A stretch of DNA of 38,331 bases from Bacillota bacterium. GTDB lineage: Bacteria; Bacillota_I; Bacilli_A; RF39; UBA660. The notes beneath the pieces were generated by a model. The model saw only the letters and a list, made by a program, of their open reading frames with translations. It was not told the DNA's origin and made no database searches. Below, piece by piece: positions 24,043 to 30,979 of this stretch (position 1 is the stretch's first letter; every line of letters begins with the position of its first letter). The stretch covers positions 1 to 38,331 of the forward strand of contig JAEYYH010000001.1 of NCBI GenBank assembly GCA_023430885.1, in the 5' to 3' direction. The position numbers were made by a program, and so were the translations under genes.

Positions 24043-25626
24043 GTGAACGCGGTTACCGACACCTCGGCAAACGCCGAGACCAGTCAGACGACGACGCTTA
24101 ATAAGCAGTTTAAGAAGGTCAAAGACGCCGCGATCGAGAGCGAGAACGCTGAAGGCGATGCCGGCTCCAAATTGAACACGGCGCTCGGCAAGCTCTACGA
24201 GTTCGGCGAGCAGCTGGTTGGCTCCGTAAACAATCCTGACGAGACAGCTTTTCTCGCGTTCCTCAAATCGCATAACGTGAAGATCAACGCTGTAAAGCGA
24301 CGCAACCCGTTTGTAGCTCTAACCGAGTTGGCCTTCGTTGGATCGAGTCCTTCGCTTCGTAGCCAACGCGCAAAGGTTTTGGCGTTTGCTCGCCATACCC
24401 GCCTTCCTGCGAAAGACTTTGGAAAGTGGATCGGCGAAGAGGGTGGTCTGAAGGGTCGCCTGAAGGAAGCGGTTAGCTTCTTTGGTGGGACTGCTCAGCA
24501 GAACAACAAGAGTGAGCGCGAGAACAGGCTTAGCCGGTCGAAGGATTACCTGAACCAACTCCCGTCGCTTGCAGACTTCAAGCTCCCGAACTTGGCTGAT
24601 GGCTTCGCGATCGTTCTGACGCGCATCGCTGACGGGCAGGCACAAGCGGTCCACGTCCTGGCGCATGAGGACGAGCAGATCGAAAAGCTGGAAGCCGAGA
24701 TCGTGCGCTTTGATCCCGCAGGCCCGGCGCGTCGCCAGCTTCTCGCGTCCCTGCCACTTGGCCAGCTCTGGCGCGCTGTGGACCTGATCTTCATCGCGAC
24801 CAGCGCGAAGCAGCTGGGGCAGGTTCGTAGCATCGCGCTCCGCAACACGGTTCGCGCCAATCAGGCCGTTTGCGAGGTCATGTCGGTTTCCGGTGCCCGC
24901 GACGAAGCGACTGCCACCGTCCTGATGGCCGGTCATGTGGGCGATTTGCCGCTCGATGAGTGCTTCATTCTCTATTCGGCGGTGAAGGACGAGGTGGCTG
25001 GCTACGGCTTCAACAGTGCCGCAGAGCTGTTCCATCGTGCGTTCGCTGAGCACTCGAACTGGCGTCTGCAGGGCACGTCGCTGATCGCGGACGACCTGGC
25101 CTTTCCAGTCGCGCTGCTACCGCTTGCCGAGGATCACTCGTTCAGGGTCGCAGACGATCTACCCGCTACGGGCAAGACCTTCGCAATCAAGCGCGCGGGA
25201 ATGGATGCGCTGCTCGCATACATCGACGCTGAAGCTACCAAGGCAAAGCCGGTGCGCGGAGCCAAGCAGGTTCGCGCGATGCCGGAGCGCATGGAAATGG
25301 AAGACGCACCCGGCGAATTCCGCTTGCGCTCCGTGGGGTCGAAAGGTGATGTTCTGATCGGCACCAGCAATCACGCGCTGGAGCCTGAATTGCGCGAACT
25401 GGCCTATGCTGACCTTCAACGTGTGGCCAAGGCGTTCATCGCCTACGAAGCCGATGCGACCGGGTATTTCCTTGATGGGCAGACGAACGACGCTTGCGTG
25501 CGCTTTGACGCGGACATTGGCGGCGATCAGCTGACGATCATCATTCCGACGCGCTCCGACGAGGTCCGCAACCGCTTCCGCGTTCCGCTTGAAACTGTTG
25601 TGCCCCTGCAGGAAGCGGCGGAATGA
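24043..25626 (+). CDS. Unknown 527-aa phage protein coupled to an HhH-GPD protein
   Basis: Starts at GTG with a G-rich ribosome site inside the leader element. The N-terminus is charged and helical (TLNKQFKKVKDAAIESENAEG). A central helical region follows with basic patches (SLRSQRAKVLAFARHTRLP, NNKSERENRLSRSKDYLNQ). The C-terminal 250 residues are mixed alpha/beta, including LPATGKTFAIKRAGMDALLAYID and acidic strands near the end. No nucleotide-binding or catalytic motif stands out, and PATGKTF lacks the full Walker A spacing. It ends in ATGA overlap with the Fe-S glycosylase-like gene, so the two probably form a stoichiometric pair. It is divergent from dpdA, with only 56 bp between the starts. 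Confidence 0.75.
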   Translation: MNAVTDTSANAETSQTTTLNKQFKKVKDAAIESENAEGDAGSKLNTALGKLYEFGEQLVGSVNNPDETAFLAFLKSHNVKINAVKRRNPFVALTELAFVGSSPSLRSQRAKVLAFARHTRLPAKDFGKWIGEEGGLKGRLKEAVSFFGGTAQQNNKSERENRLSRSKDYLNQLPSLADFKLPNLADGFAIVLTRIADGQAQAVHVLAHEDEQIEKLEAEIVRFDPAGPARRQLLASLPLGQLWRAVDLIFIATSAKQLGQVRSIALRNTVRANQAVCEVMSVSGARDEATATVLMAGHVGDLPLDECFILYSAVKDEVAGYGFNSAAELFHRAFAEHSNWRLQGTSLIADDLAFPVALLPLAEDHSFRVADDLPATGKTFAIKRAGMDALLAYIDAEATKAKPVRGAKQVRAMPERMEMEDAPGEFRLRSVGSKGDVLIGTSNHALEPELRELAYADLQRVAKAFIAYEADATGYFLDGQTNDACVRFDADIGGDQLTIIIPTRSDEVRNRFRVPLETVVPLQEAAE

Positions 25627-26711
25627 GCTTCCCTAGCGAACACTGGTCCGCGCTGCTGGACGCGATCGAAGGCACTTTGCGTGAAGTCTCAACCGCCCCG
25701 GTAGCAGGGAGCAGACACACACAGGCTGAGAACCAGGCCGTCTTCGACAGCGAGCACGCAAAATATCGCGAAATCAAGTCGTTCAACGATGCGATCAGCG
25801 ACGACGAGTTCTGGCACGCCATTCATCTAAAGCCCTTCCTCGCAGGCGTTCGCCCGCCAAAGAAGGAAAAGCTGAATGCGGCAGCAGCAATCCTGTCGGA
25901 CTTCCGCAAGCTGGCGCAGCCGGAATGGCTAAGCTCGGCTGAAGCGCAAGCCTACATGAAGCTCGATATCGCCGAAGCCGAGGCCGATGAGGGCGACGAC
26001 ATCACTAGCAATGCTGGTGATGCTCAGGACAAGCCATACTGGAACAAGAACAAGACCAAGGGTCCGCGCATCATCAAGGCGGCTACTAAGCTGTTCAACA
26101 GGAGTCAGGAGCGCGGCCTTTCACTGGTCGATCTCACAATACCAAGACGCTATCGCAGATGGCGTCGTGAGGATATCGAAGCGACATGGCAGAACATGCG
26201 GACCGAGATTGGTTTCGGTCCCATCACCACATACCATGCTATGACTGACCTCGGCATTCCCGTGGTTAAGCCAGACCGGATGTTGGTCAGAACAGTTGTT
26301 AGGCTCGGCTTGATCGAGGCATATGGCGACCCGCTTGATCGCGCGGGACGCAGCTCGACCTCGCTGACACTCGATAGCCAAGAAGCTCTCAAGTATGGTC
26401 AATCTCCCGCGTTTGTGCGCGAGCTACAACCAATCATGCAGGAAGCGGCGGCCGCTTCCGGACGATCGATCCGTGAGGTTGATTGGCTCTTTGCCAAGAT
26501 GGGCATGTCTGAAACGGAAGAGGAAGGGCGTGAGTTCGTCATCTGCGCTGAGAAACCTCTTTGCGAGGTCTGTCGCGCTTCTCCCTTCTGCGCTTATGGG
26601 AAGCGATATCGCCCTGAACTTACGAAGCCTGCCTTCCAGCGATCACGAAAGAAGAAGAGCGTGCGAGCGAAGCCCCGGCCAGAGAAGCCGGCGCTAGTGG
26701 CAGCGGAGTAA
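25623..26711 (+). CDS. HhH-GPD DNA glycosylase-like protein with Fe-S loop
   Basis: 362 aa. Residues about 185-245 hold a helix-hairpin-helix-GPD-like segment (IGFGPITTYHAMTDLGIPVV then KPDRMLVRTVVRLG), in which the Asp of KPD matches the conserved catalytic Asp region. Near residues 308-325 four cysteines are spaced C-X5-C-X2-C-X5-C (CAEKPLCEVCRASPFC), close to the C-X6-C-X2-C-X5-C iron-sulphur loop of endonuclease III and MutY. The 150-residue helical N-terminus is extra. It should bind and probe DNA bases, and may excise one or act as a dead reader. Basic C-terminal tail (RSRKKKSVRAKPR). It is translated by ATGA coupling from the preceding unknown gene. Confidence 0.65.
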   Translation: MSFPSEHWSALLDAIEGTLREVSTAPVAGSRHTQAENQAVFDSEHAKYREIKSFNDAISDDEFWHAIHLKPFLAGVRPPKKEKLNAAAAILSDFRKLAQPEWLSSAEAQAYMKLDIAEAEADEGDDITSNAGDAQDKPYWNKNKTKGPRIIKAATKLFNRSQERGLSLVDLTIPRRYRRWRREDIEATWQNMRTEIGFGPITTYHAMTDLGIPVVKPDRMLVRTVVRLGLIEAYGDPLDRAGRSSTSLTLDSQEALKYGQSPAFVRELQPIMQEAAAASGRSIREVDWLFAKMGMSETEEEGREFVICAEKPLCEVCRASPFCAYGKRYRPELTKPAFQRSRKKKSVRAKPRPEKPALVAAE

Positions 26712-26715
26712 ACGA

Positions 26716-26747
26716 AAACCTCGGCAGGAGTGATCCCGCCGGGGTTT
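26716..26747. terminator. Bidirectional terminator between convergent genes
   Basis: A 10-bp stem (AAACCTCGGC 26716-26725 with GCCGGGGTTT 26738-26747, one G-U) lies right after the HhH-GPD stop codon. T-rich sequence follows on the plus side and AAAACG-type sequence on the other, so it suits the convergent M15 gene as well. Confidence 0.6.
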
Positions 26748-26785
26748 CCTTATGCTTTGGCTACTTGAGCGAGCAGCCCCGTGAA

Positions 26786-26810
26786 TGTCCTGAAAGGACA
26801 GTGTATTTAA
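26786..26810 (-). promoter_or_regulatory. TTAAATA box with hairpin at the 3' end of the endolysin gene
   Basis: Minus-strand TTAAATA (26810-26804) overlaps the endolysin stop codon and is followed by a 6-bp hairpin with arms TGTCCT (26786-26791) and AGGACA (26795-26800). It has box-plus-hairpin order like the leaders, but no minus-strand gene follows. Confidence 0.4.
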
Positions 26811-27226
26811 TCGCGCAGGCCTGCCGTGTATTTCCCGCCGCGCATGGTGAGCACCTGCCCGCGCATTCGCGGATCAAAGCTGATGTGCGTCCAGCGGCCA
26901 TTCTCCTCGATAAGCTGGTCGAACTTGATCCCTGCGGCGACGATCGCGCGGCAGATTTCCAGCGGCGACATTCCCGTCACGCGAAAATCCACCGCATAGC
27001 CCTGACAGTGCGCGCTTGTCGGCACACCACCCACCTTCCGGTTCACTGTGGCGCTGCGATAGGCGCTGTTCACGAGGATCGGCTTGCCCAGCGCAGCACG
27101 GACCTTCTCCATGCCGGCGGCAGCGATCTTCAGGTTCGCGAGGTGCGCGGGGGTTGGCTGATTGTCGAGACCCGTTGAGGTTACGGTCATCTCGCTCAGG
27201 GTGAAATGCGTCGATAGCTTGGTCAT
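26807..27226 (-). CDS. M15 peptidase endolysin
   Basis: A 139-aa soluble enzyme of the Peptidase_M15_3 type, the size of many phage L-alanyl-D-glutamate or D-Ala-D-Ala endolysins. Seen are the substrate loop SAYRSATVNRKVGG, Zn ligands His73 and Asp80 in SAHCQGYAVDF, and the third ligand His114 in GRWTHISFDP. There is no signal peptide, so a holin is needed for release; the small membrane proteins at 18630-19021 are candidates. It is coded alone on the minus strand, divergent from the gene at 27348. The tape measure protein holds a related domain. Confidence 0.85.
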   Translation of the reverse strand: MTKLSTHFTLSEMTVTSTGLDNQPTPAHLANLKIAAAGMEKVRAALGKPILVNSAYRSATVNRKVGGVPTSAHCQGYAVDFRVTGMSPLEICRAIVAAGIKFDQLIEENGRWTHISFDPRMRGQVLTMRGGKYTAGLRD

Positions 27227-27287
27227 CAGCTAGTTATCGGCCCAGCCAGATTGCTCATTTTGAAGCTGTTTGAAGCCGGTTTTCGCA

Positions 27288-27323
27288 CCTCTCCTGTAAA
27301 TACAGAGGCAGCGATGTTGCTGC
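27288..27323 (+). promoter_or_regulatory. Leader element with GTAAATA box before the 248-aa gene
   Basis: CCTCT (27288-27292)/AGAGG (27304-27308) enclose a loop with GTAAATA (27296-27302); CTGT/ACAG pairing is an alternative. A second hairpin GCAGC (27308-27312)/GCTGC (27319-27323) follows. The Shine-Dalgarno GGAGAAGG lies further on, before the ATG at 27348. Confidence 0.55.
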
Positions 27324-27347
27324 TTTCAAATTGACACGGAGAAGGTC

Positions 27348-28094
27348 ATGGAAACCATCACGCTTACACGCTTTGAGAAGAGCACTCGCGCGTTCACGAA
27401 CATCGACAGCTACAAAGCCTGTCTGAGCAACGACGAGGATAACTGCCACCCGATCGCGTCCTACATGGACGGCCTCGTGAGGCAGCTACGCAATTACCCC
27501 GACGAGCCAACCGGCTGGTCCTTCGCCGAGTGGAGCAAGGGCACGAACATCGCCTCCAACCTGATCGGCGCAAACGCGATCATGCTGGAATATGCCCGCA
27601 CGCGGGATGACGCGGAGATTGTCACTCGATTGCACGACAGAGCCAAGGAACTCGGCTGGTCGTTCTTCATGATTGAGACTGAGACGAAGAGCGGCAACAC
27701 CATCACGGTCGTATGGCCGCTGACCACGCTGATTAATCAGGCGCAGTATGCTCGCCTAGCTTCGATCCTGGTGGAAGAGATGGACGAGTATGGGATGGAG
27801 CATGGCTGTCTGGCCGCTACGCACATCGTCCAGGTTCACCGCACTTCGCTCTGCGTGGTGGTGCCCGGCAGGCCGATGAACCCTGAGGCGGAGATCAAGC
27901 GCACCGCAAAGCTGTATCAGCGCCTGAACGCCCGCAAGTATGAAGGCACCCGTCCAGCAAGGGCAATCACACAGGCCGACGATGCGCCGCAAGCAGTCGA
28001 GGATGGCTTGTTCGTTTTCTTTGAAACGCCAGCGGAGAAGGCGCAACGCGAGGCCCTAGAGGTCATGGCCCGCTTCGGCTTCGCACCTAACTGA
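27348..28094 (+). CDS. Phage protein, possible primase-like (AEP) fold
   Basis: 248 aa with a good GGAGAAGG ribosome site. A central stretch (NAIMLEYARTRDDAEIVTRLHDRAKELGW then TITVVWPLTTLINQAQYARL) has the strand-helix rhythm of archaeo-eukaryotic primase-like domains of mobile elements. In those, an acidic strand, 'GWSFF.h.T' and 'VVxPLxxPI....Y' occur in this order. The catalytic acidic pair is not convincing, and no helicase domain follows. A replication role fits its place on the side opposite to the structural genes, but I rate the fold only as possible. It carries the same leader element type as the tail genes, so it is phage-encoded. Confidence 0.5.
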   Translation: METITLTRFEKSTRAFTNIDSYKACLSNDEDNCHPIASYMDGLVRQLRNYPDEPTGWSFAEWSKGTNIASNLIGANAIMLEYARTRDDAEIVTRLHDRAKELGWSFFMIETETKSGNTITVVWPLTTLINQAQYARLASILVEEMDEYGMEHGCLAATHIVQVHRTSLCVVVPGRPMNPEAEIKRTAKLYQRLNARKYEGTRPARAITQADDAPQAVEDGLFVFFETPAEKAQREALEVMARFGFAPN

Positions 28095-28134
28095 TCATGG
28101 GCAGCGTCGGGCAACCGGCGCTGTCGCTATGATC
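28093..28134 (+). terminator. Compound hairpin at the 3' end of the 248-aa gene
   Basis: The outer stem is GATCAT (28093-28098)/ATGATC (28129-28134); the inner 9-bp stem is 28102-28110/28115-28123 with a GCAA tetraloop. No T-tract, so more likely a Rho-dependent or stabilising structure. Confidence 0.5.
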
Positions 28135-28199
28135 GGACAACGCAACCGATTGTCAGGTGTTCGCGTTCTGTTCTATCCGGTGGACCGGAGGATTCGGAA

Positions 28200-28388
28200 A
28201 TGACGACCATCACCCCTGAGCGCATCAGGGACCTAATCGAAACGGCTCCCGCGTGGGCCAAAGTGTCGCTCTCGATGCCGAACGAGCAGCTACGTCAGGA
28301 TGGCACTGCGACGTTGGCCCAGCACATTTACGAATCCCTATTCAGGCCGATGAACCTCGACACCAACCAGCTGGCGCTCCCGCTCTGA
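28200..28388 (+). CDS. Small conserved protein (unknown)
   Basis: 62 aa with a GGAGGATT ribosome site just upstream. The pattern IRDLIETAPAWAKVSLSMPNEQLRQDGTATLAQHI resembles a short helical protein seen in sphingomonad phages and chromosomes. No function known to me. It is followed within two bases by a zinc-ribbon protein gene, so the two are likely co-translated. Confidence 0.6.
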   Translation: MTTITPERIRDLIETAPAWAKVSLSMPNEQLRQDGTATLAQHIYESLFRPMNLDTNQLALPL

Positions 28389-28389
28389 T

Positions 28390-28686
28390 GTGTCTGCAAA
28401 CACCAAGATCGAAACGCTCAGCGACCTATTCAGGGTCGCTCGCAACCTAGAGGTGCGCTGTCAGTGCGGCCACCGCAGCGTCGTTGATGGCGAGAACTTC
28501 GCGCGCTGGATGTTCATCAAGCGATACGACACTCGCGTCCACATGCTCCGCGGCCGCTTCCGCTGCTCATGTTGCGGGTCACGTCCGATCGGCATTCGGC
28601 CCGCGAGCAACGCCCCGACGGCGCCGAACAGGTGGCCCCGGGATGAGGGCGCTTGGAAACGGATGATCGCGCGTCTTCGGGGCTAA
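28390..28686 (+). CDS. Small zinc-ribbon protein
   Basis: 98 aa starting at GTG directly after the previous stop codon. Residues about 18-62 carry two cysteine pairs (RCQCGHRS and RCSCCGSRP) about 35 residues apart, the layout of a treble-clef or zinc-ribbon nucleic-acid binder. The tail is basic with RWPRDEGAWKRMIARLRG. Such small proteins are common in sphingomonad phages and sit near replication or regulatory genes. A distinct zinc-ribbon gene occurs at 35845. Confidence 0.6.
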   Translation: MSANTKIETLSDLFRVARNLEVRCQCGHRSVVDGENFARWMFIKRYDTRVHMLRGRFRCSCCGSRPIGIRPASNAPTAPNRWPRDEGAWKRMIARLRG

Positions 28687-28781
28687 TCTCGAACTCGCGT
28701 CATCACGAGCCTTGAACACCGTCAGCTTCGCCCCCACGTCTTTCGGTGACCCCACGGGAAGCACCTCGGTGCCTACAGTGG

Positions 28782-29076
28782 TGGGGCGTTACAGGGACCG
28801 TGGGAGGATACGTCCTCGCCGGAGTAACGATGATGGGCGGGCTTTGGCCCGTCGTGACCTGGGGCACCCTTGGTGCTCTTGCAGCTTACCGGTGGCTGGT
28901 GCCGGGTTACAAAACTGGCAAGACTGAAGTGACTACGATGAAGGCATACAACGATACGAAGACGAGCAAGGTGGTAGATATGGTTAAGTCAGCATCCCTT
29001 GAAATCGCTAAGGCTGCACCGATTACGGTGCTTTTCAACACTGTCGGCGTTGGCGCACTGTCCCTGTAACGCCCCA
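28782..29076. repeat. 17-bp perfect inverted repeat bracketing one small gene
   Basis: TGGGGCGTTACAGGGAC at 28782-28798 has its exact inverse at 29060-29076, with 261 bp between; matching GTG/CAC lies beyond one mismatch. The right arm contains the stop codon of the gene inside. The copies could be ends of a small element or pair in mRNA. Confidence 0.8.
28830..29069 (+). CDS. Small membrane-associated protein inside an inverted repeat
   Basis: 79 aa from ATG at 28830 (GGAG 5 bases upstream); a GTG at 28746 would give 107 aa but starts before the left repeat arm. The first 22 residues are hydrophobic (GLWPVVTWGTLGALAAYRWL), then a basic, soluble part (GKTEVTTMKAYNDTKTSKVV). A second hydrophobic patch ends the protein (PITVLFNTVGVGALSL). 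No family recognised. A true intrinsic terminator follows at 29103. It is the last gene with phage-like context. Confidence 0.55.
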   Translation: MMGGLWPVVTWGTLGALAAYRWLVPGYKTGKTEVTTMKAYNDTKTSKVVDMVKSASLEIAKAAPITVLFNTVGVGALSL

Positions 29077-29102
29077 TTATCCTCCCTTCATCAATTCGAC
29101 TG

Positions 29103-29128
29103 GCCGGCTCTCATGCCGGCTTTTTTTT
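29103..29128 (+). terminator. Intrinsic terminator
   Basis: Perfect 6-bp GC stem GCCGGC/GCCGGC (29103-29108 and 29115-29120), loop TCTCAT, followed by eight T. It is the best intrinsic terminator in the window and ends the last gene of the phage block. Confidence 0.9.
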
Positions 29129-29169
29129 GCCTGCAGTCTGCGGTCGGCCTCGATGCCGGCGCACCGTTC

Positions 29170-29197
29170 TTCAGTTTACGTGCATTGCAGGCTTGAC
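29170..29197. repeat. 28-bp near-perfect direct repeat, left copy (candidate att)
   Basis: TTCAGTTTACGTGCATTGC, two variable bases, then GCTTGAC; the same string recurs at 29852-29879 (26 of 28 identical). The right copy overlaps the 3' end of a comM fragment. This could be an attachment-site core or an element's flank. Confidence 0.6.
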
Positions 29198-29272
29198 CAA
29201 CGCCGGGTTAACCATAAGCCTCCCGTTACTGCTGGAAATGGGCGGTAAGCGGTCGATCCAAGTAGATTGCGC

Positions 29273-29614
29273 TTATCTGCACTTGCCTTCAGCTTTGAGT
29301 TTCGCGCGATAGCGACGCCCGTGCTCAGCCCGCCACGCATCGGCGCGCTGTTGCCCATTCGACCGGAGCAGTTTCGTATATTGCGCTTCCATTGCCCGCC
29401 GTTCGGGGCCGGGTCCGGAATCCGCTGAGCACCGGCTGGATACTGAATTGGAGCGCGCCTTCTTACTGGCGATATCGCCTGAAAGCTTGTTAGCCATCAC
29501 GCCGGTCGCAGTTTGCCCCATCGGCGTGGTATCAACGGGAGCGTATTGCGCGCTTGCCGGTGCAACATGAAACAATATCAAACCAGCGATCAGGCAGCCA
29601 ATTCCGCGCAGCAT
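29273..29614 (-). CDS. Small secreted protein, unknown
   Basis: 113 aa from ATG 29614 (GGAGAG immediately upstream; an ATG at 29626 lies before the ribosome site). A signal peptide is clear (LRGIGCLIAGLILFHVAPASA then cleavage before QYAPVD). The mature part is charged and helical (MEAQYTKLLRSNGQQRADAWRAEHGRRYRAKLKAEGKCR) with two cysteines. It lies between the two copies of the 28-bp repeat, so it may belong to the inserted segment. Periplasmic location is inferred. Confidence 0.6.
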   Translation of the reverse strand: MLRGIGCLIAGLILFHVAPASAQYAPVDTTPMGQTATGVMANKLSGDIASKKARSNSVSSRCSADSGPGPERRAMEAQYTKLLRSNGQQRADAWRAEHGRRYRAKLKAEGKCR

Positions 29615-29851
29615 GTCACTCTCCAACGAGCCTCACCCCTATCTAGTCGCAACGCGGTTCCTCGAGCCAGTGCTGCAAGATGGGTAGCGCATCAGTTGCG
29701 TCGAGCTGAGCCGGGCGGATGTCGGCATGCCATTATGTTCCTGAACAGCCGGACGCGATTAACGGCTGAAAGGGGGTCGTTTGCTGACCGGCGGCTCTCG
29801 TGACCGAAGGCTACCAACCCCGCGCAAATCTGCGGACATCGCTCTTTTCTT

Positions 29852-29879
29852 TTCAGTTTACGTGCATTGCGAGCTTGAC
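29852..29879. repeat. 28-bp direct repeat, right copy (candidate att)
   Basis: Second copy of the sequence at 29170-29197, in the same orientation, 682 bp away. It overlaps the point where the comM reading frame stops matching the family. Confidence 0.6.
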
Positions 29880-30020
29880 GCGCGCGGGGAATGTGACGTG
29901 CGCATTGGCACGCGCGACGCTGACCGTGCCCGATTCGAGCGGCTGGCGCAGCGAATCGAGGACGGCGCGCTGGAACTCGGGAAGCTCGTCGAGGAACAGG
30001 ACGCCAATATTCTCCGCTAA
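29862..30020 (-). pseudogene. Fragment of comM/yifB (Mg-chelatase-like AAA+ protein)
   Basis: About 50 codons translate to AENIGVLFLDELPEF, then RAVLDSLRQPLESGTVSVAR and AHVTFPARVKLA. This matches the Walker B region of ComM/YifB, a hexameric helicase for branch migration in transformation. The family then normally continues AAMNPCRCG, but here it runs into MHVN and a stop inside the 28-bp repeat. The 5' side also loses homology just before LAEN. Both ends are missing, so it is a remnant. Its truncation at the repeat suggests an insertion event. Confidence 0.75.
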
Positions 30021-30134
30021 CGGTCGTAAGTATCATTTGCCTAAGTCCTCTAACACAAAGGACTATTCCGAGTTTCGCGCACGCGTTCCCAAATTGAAGG
30101 TCTCAACTGATGGTCTCAATTTACCGCCTGAACG

Positions 30135-30179
30135 GCGACCGACGGACTTCGAAGTTCATCTTCAAAGTCCGTCGGTCGC
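30135..30179. repeat. 45-nt long hairpin
   Basis: GCGACCGACGGACTT (30135-30149) pairs with AAGTCCGTCGGTCGC (30165-30179); the inner GAAG/CTTC arms extend it to about 19 bp plus one mismatch. A second short hairpin CCGCC/GGCGG follows. It may be a terminator of lost DNA or a transposon-end relic. Confidence 0.7.
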
Positions 30180-30365
30180 AACCGCCGCAGGCGGCAGCGA
30201 CGCTTCCGCGAAGAACAGCCCCATCCTAGGCTCCCCAAAGCTCGACAGCTGACCAAACTAAAGCAGCGGCGGCATCAGCCCTCCATCGACGTTCAAAGAT
30301 GCGCTCATTCACACTTATGCTTTGTCGGCTTGCCTCCAGCCGCTTGTTCTGTAACACCTCCGATG

Positions 30366-30511
30366 CGTCGGTCAGTCCCGACGCGGGGGCGTCGAAACCC
30401 CTTCGAAGGTACCTCGGTCAATAGTTTGGCCGGGTGGCATGCGCGCATGTCCAGCCGGCACGCCGGTAAAGGCGCATGCGCCTGCACCTTCGTAGGTTTC
30501 GAACACCCGGC
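30366..30511 (+). other. Hairpin-dense region, candidate structured RNA
   Basis: An 8-bp outer stem GCCGGGTG (30429-30436)/CACCCGGC (30504-30511) encloses four compact palindromes: CATGCGCGCATG (30438), CCGGCACGCCGG (30455), GGCGCATGCGCC (30471) and ACCTTCGTAGGT (30486). Just upstream lie GCGTCGG/CCGACGC (about 30365-30384) and GGGG/CCCC plus CCTTCGAAGG. It precedes the gene at 30546. It is not a tRNA: no 7-5-5-5 arms or CCA. Confidence 0.45.
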
Positions 30512-30545
30512 TTTGTCCGGTGCCCCACCTAAATCGGAGGCACCC

Positions 30546-30890
30546 ATGGAAAAACGAACTAGCGCGAACGCCAAGTATTTCGAGACGATCAAAAATGCCT
30601 TGCGCGAAGTGAAGCTTAGCGGTGAACCGCCACTTGAACGCCCCGGAAGCTGGCTGACAAAATGGTTCGACCCCGTCGAAAGCGCCGAAATGTTCAACCG
30701 GTGGCATTTTTACTATCTCACTGGCCTATTGAGTCGAGCACCATTGGAGCAAGCAATCGTCTATGTGGACGCCCTTGCGGAAGATCTAAGAAATATGGCT
30801 ACCGAGGAAGCTGCCAAACGGTTCGTTGACAAGCTTTATCCTCGCGTGCTGTCAAACAGCGCCCTCTCTGATTTGGAGGATCCGTCCTAG
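30546..30890 (+). CDS. Unknown 114-aa protein after the hairpin-dense region
   Basis: Start ATG with a good GGAGG ribosome site; a longer frame begins inside the hairpin region and lacks one. The product is charged and helical (EKRTSANAKYFETIKNALREV, LLSRAPLEQAIVYVDALAEDLR, MATEEAAKRFVDKLYPRVLS). Tryptophan and aromatic clusters (SWLTKWFDPVESAEMFNRWHFYYL) hint at a folded helical bundle. I do not recognise the family. The 190-bp structured leader and isolation between mobile remnants make it accessory. Confidence 0.6.
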   Translation: MEKRTSANAKYFETIKNALREVKLSGEPPLERPGSWLTKWFDPVESAEMFNRWHFYYLTGLLSRAPLEQAIVYVDALAEDLRNMATEEAAKRFVDKLYPRVLSNSALSDLEDPS

Positions 30891-30979
30891 GTAGGAATGC
30901 ATTAGGTGCGGGCGCCGTCAAAGGCTCGAGAACGTCTCAAGTACCTGTTTTGGGCAGCATTGATCCCTCGATTGAATCG

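Noticed and set aside
30429..30511. tRNA-like cloverleaf
   Set aside because: Arm lengths, T-loop and acceptor end do not match a tRNA despite an outer stem with four hairpins.
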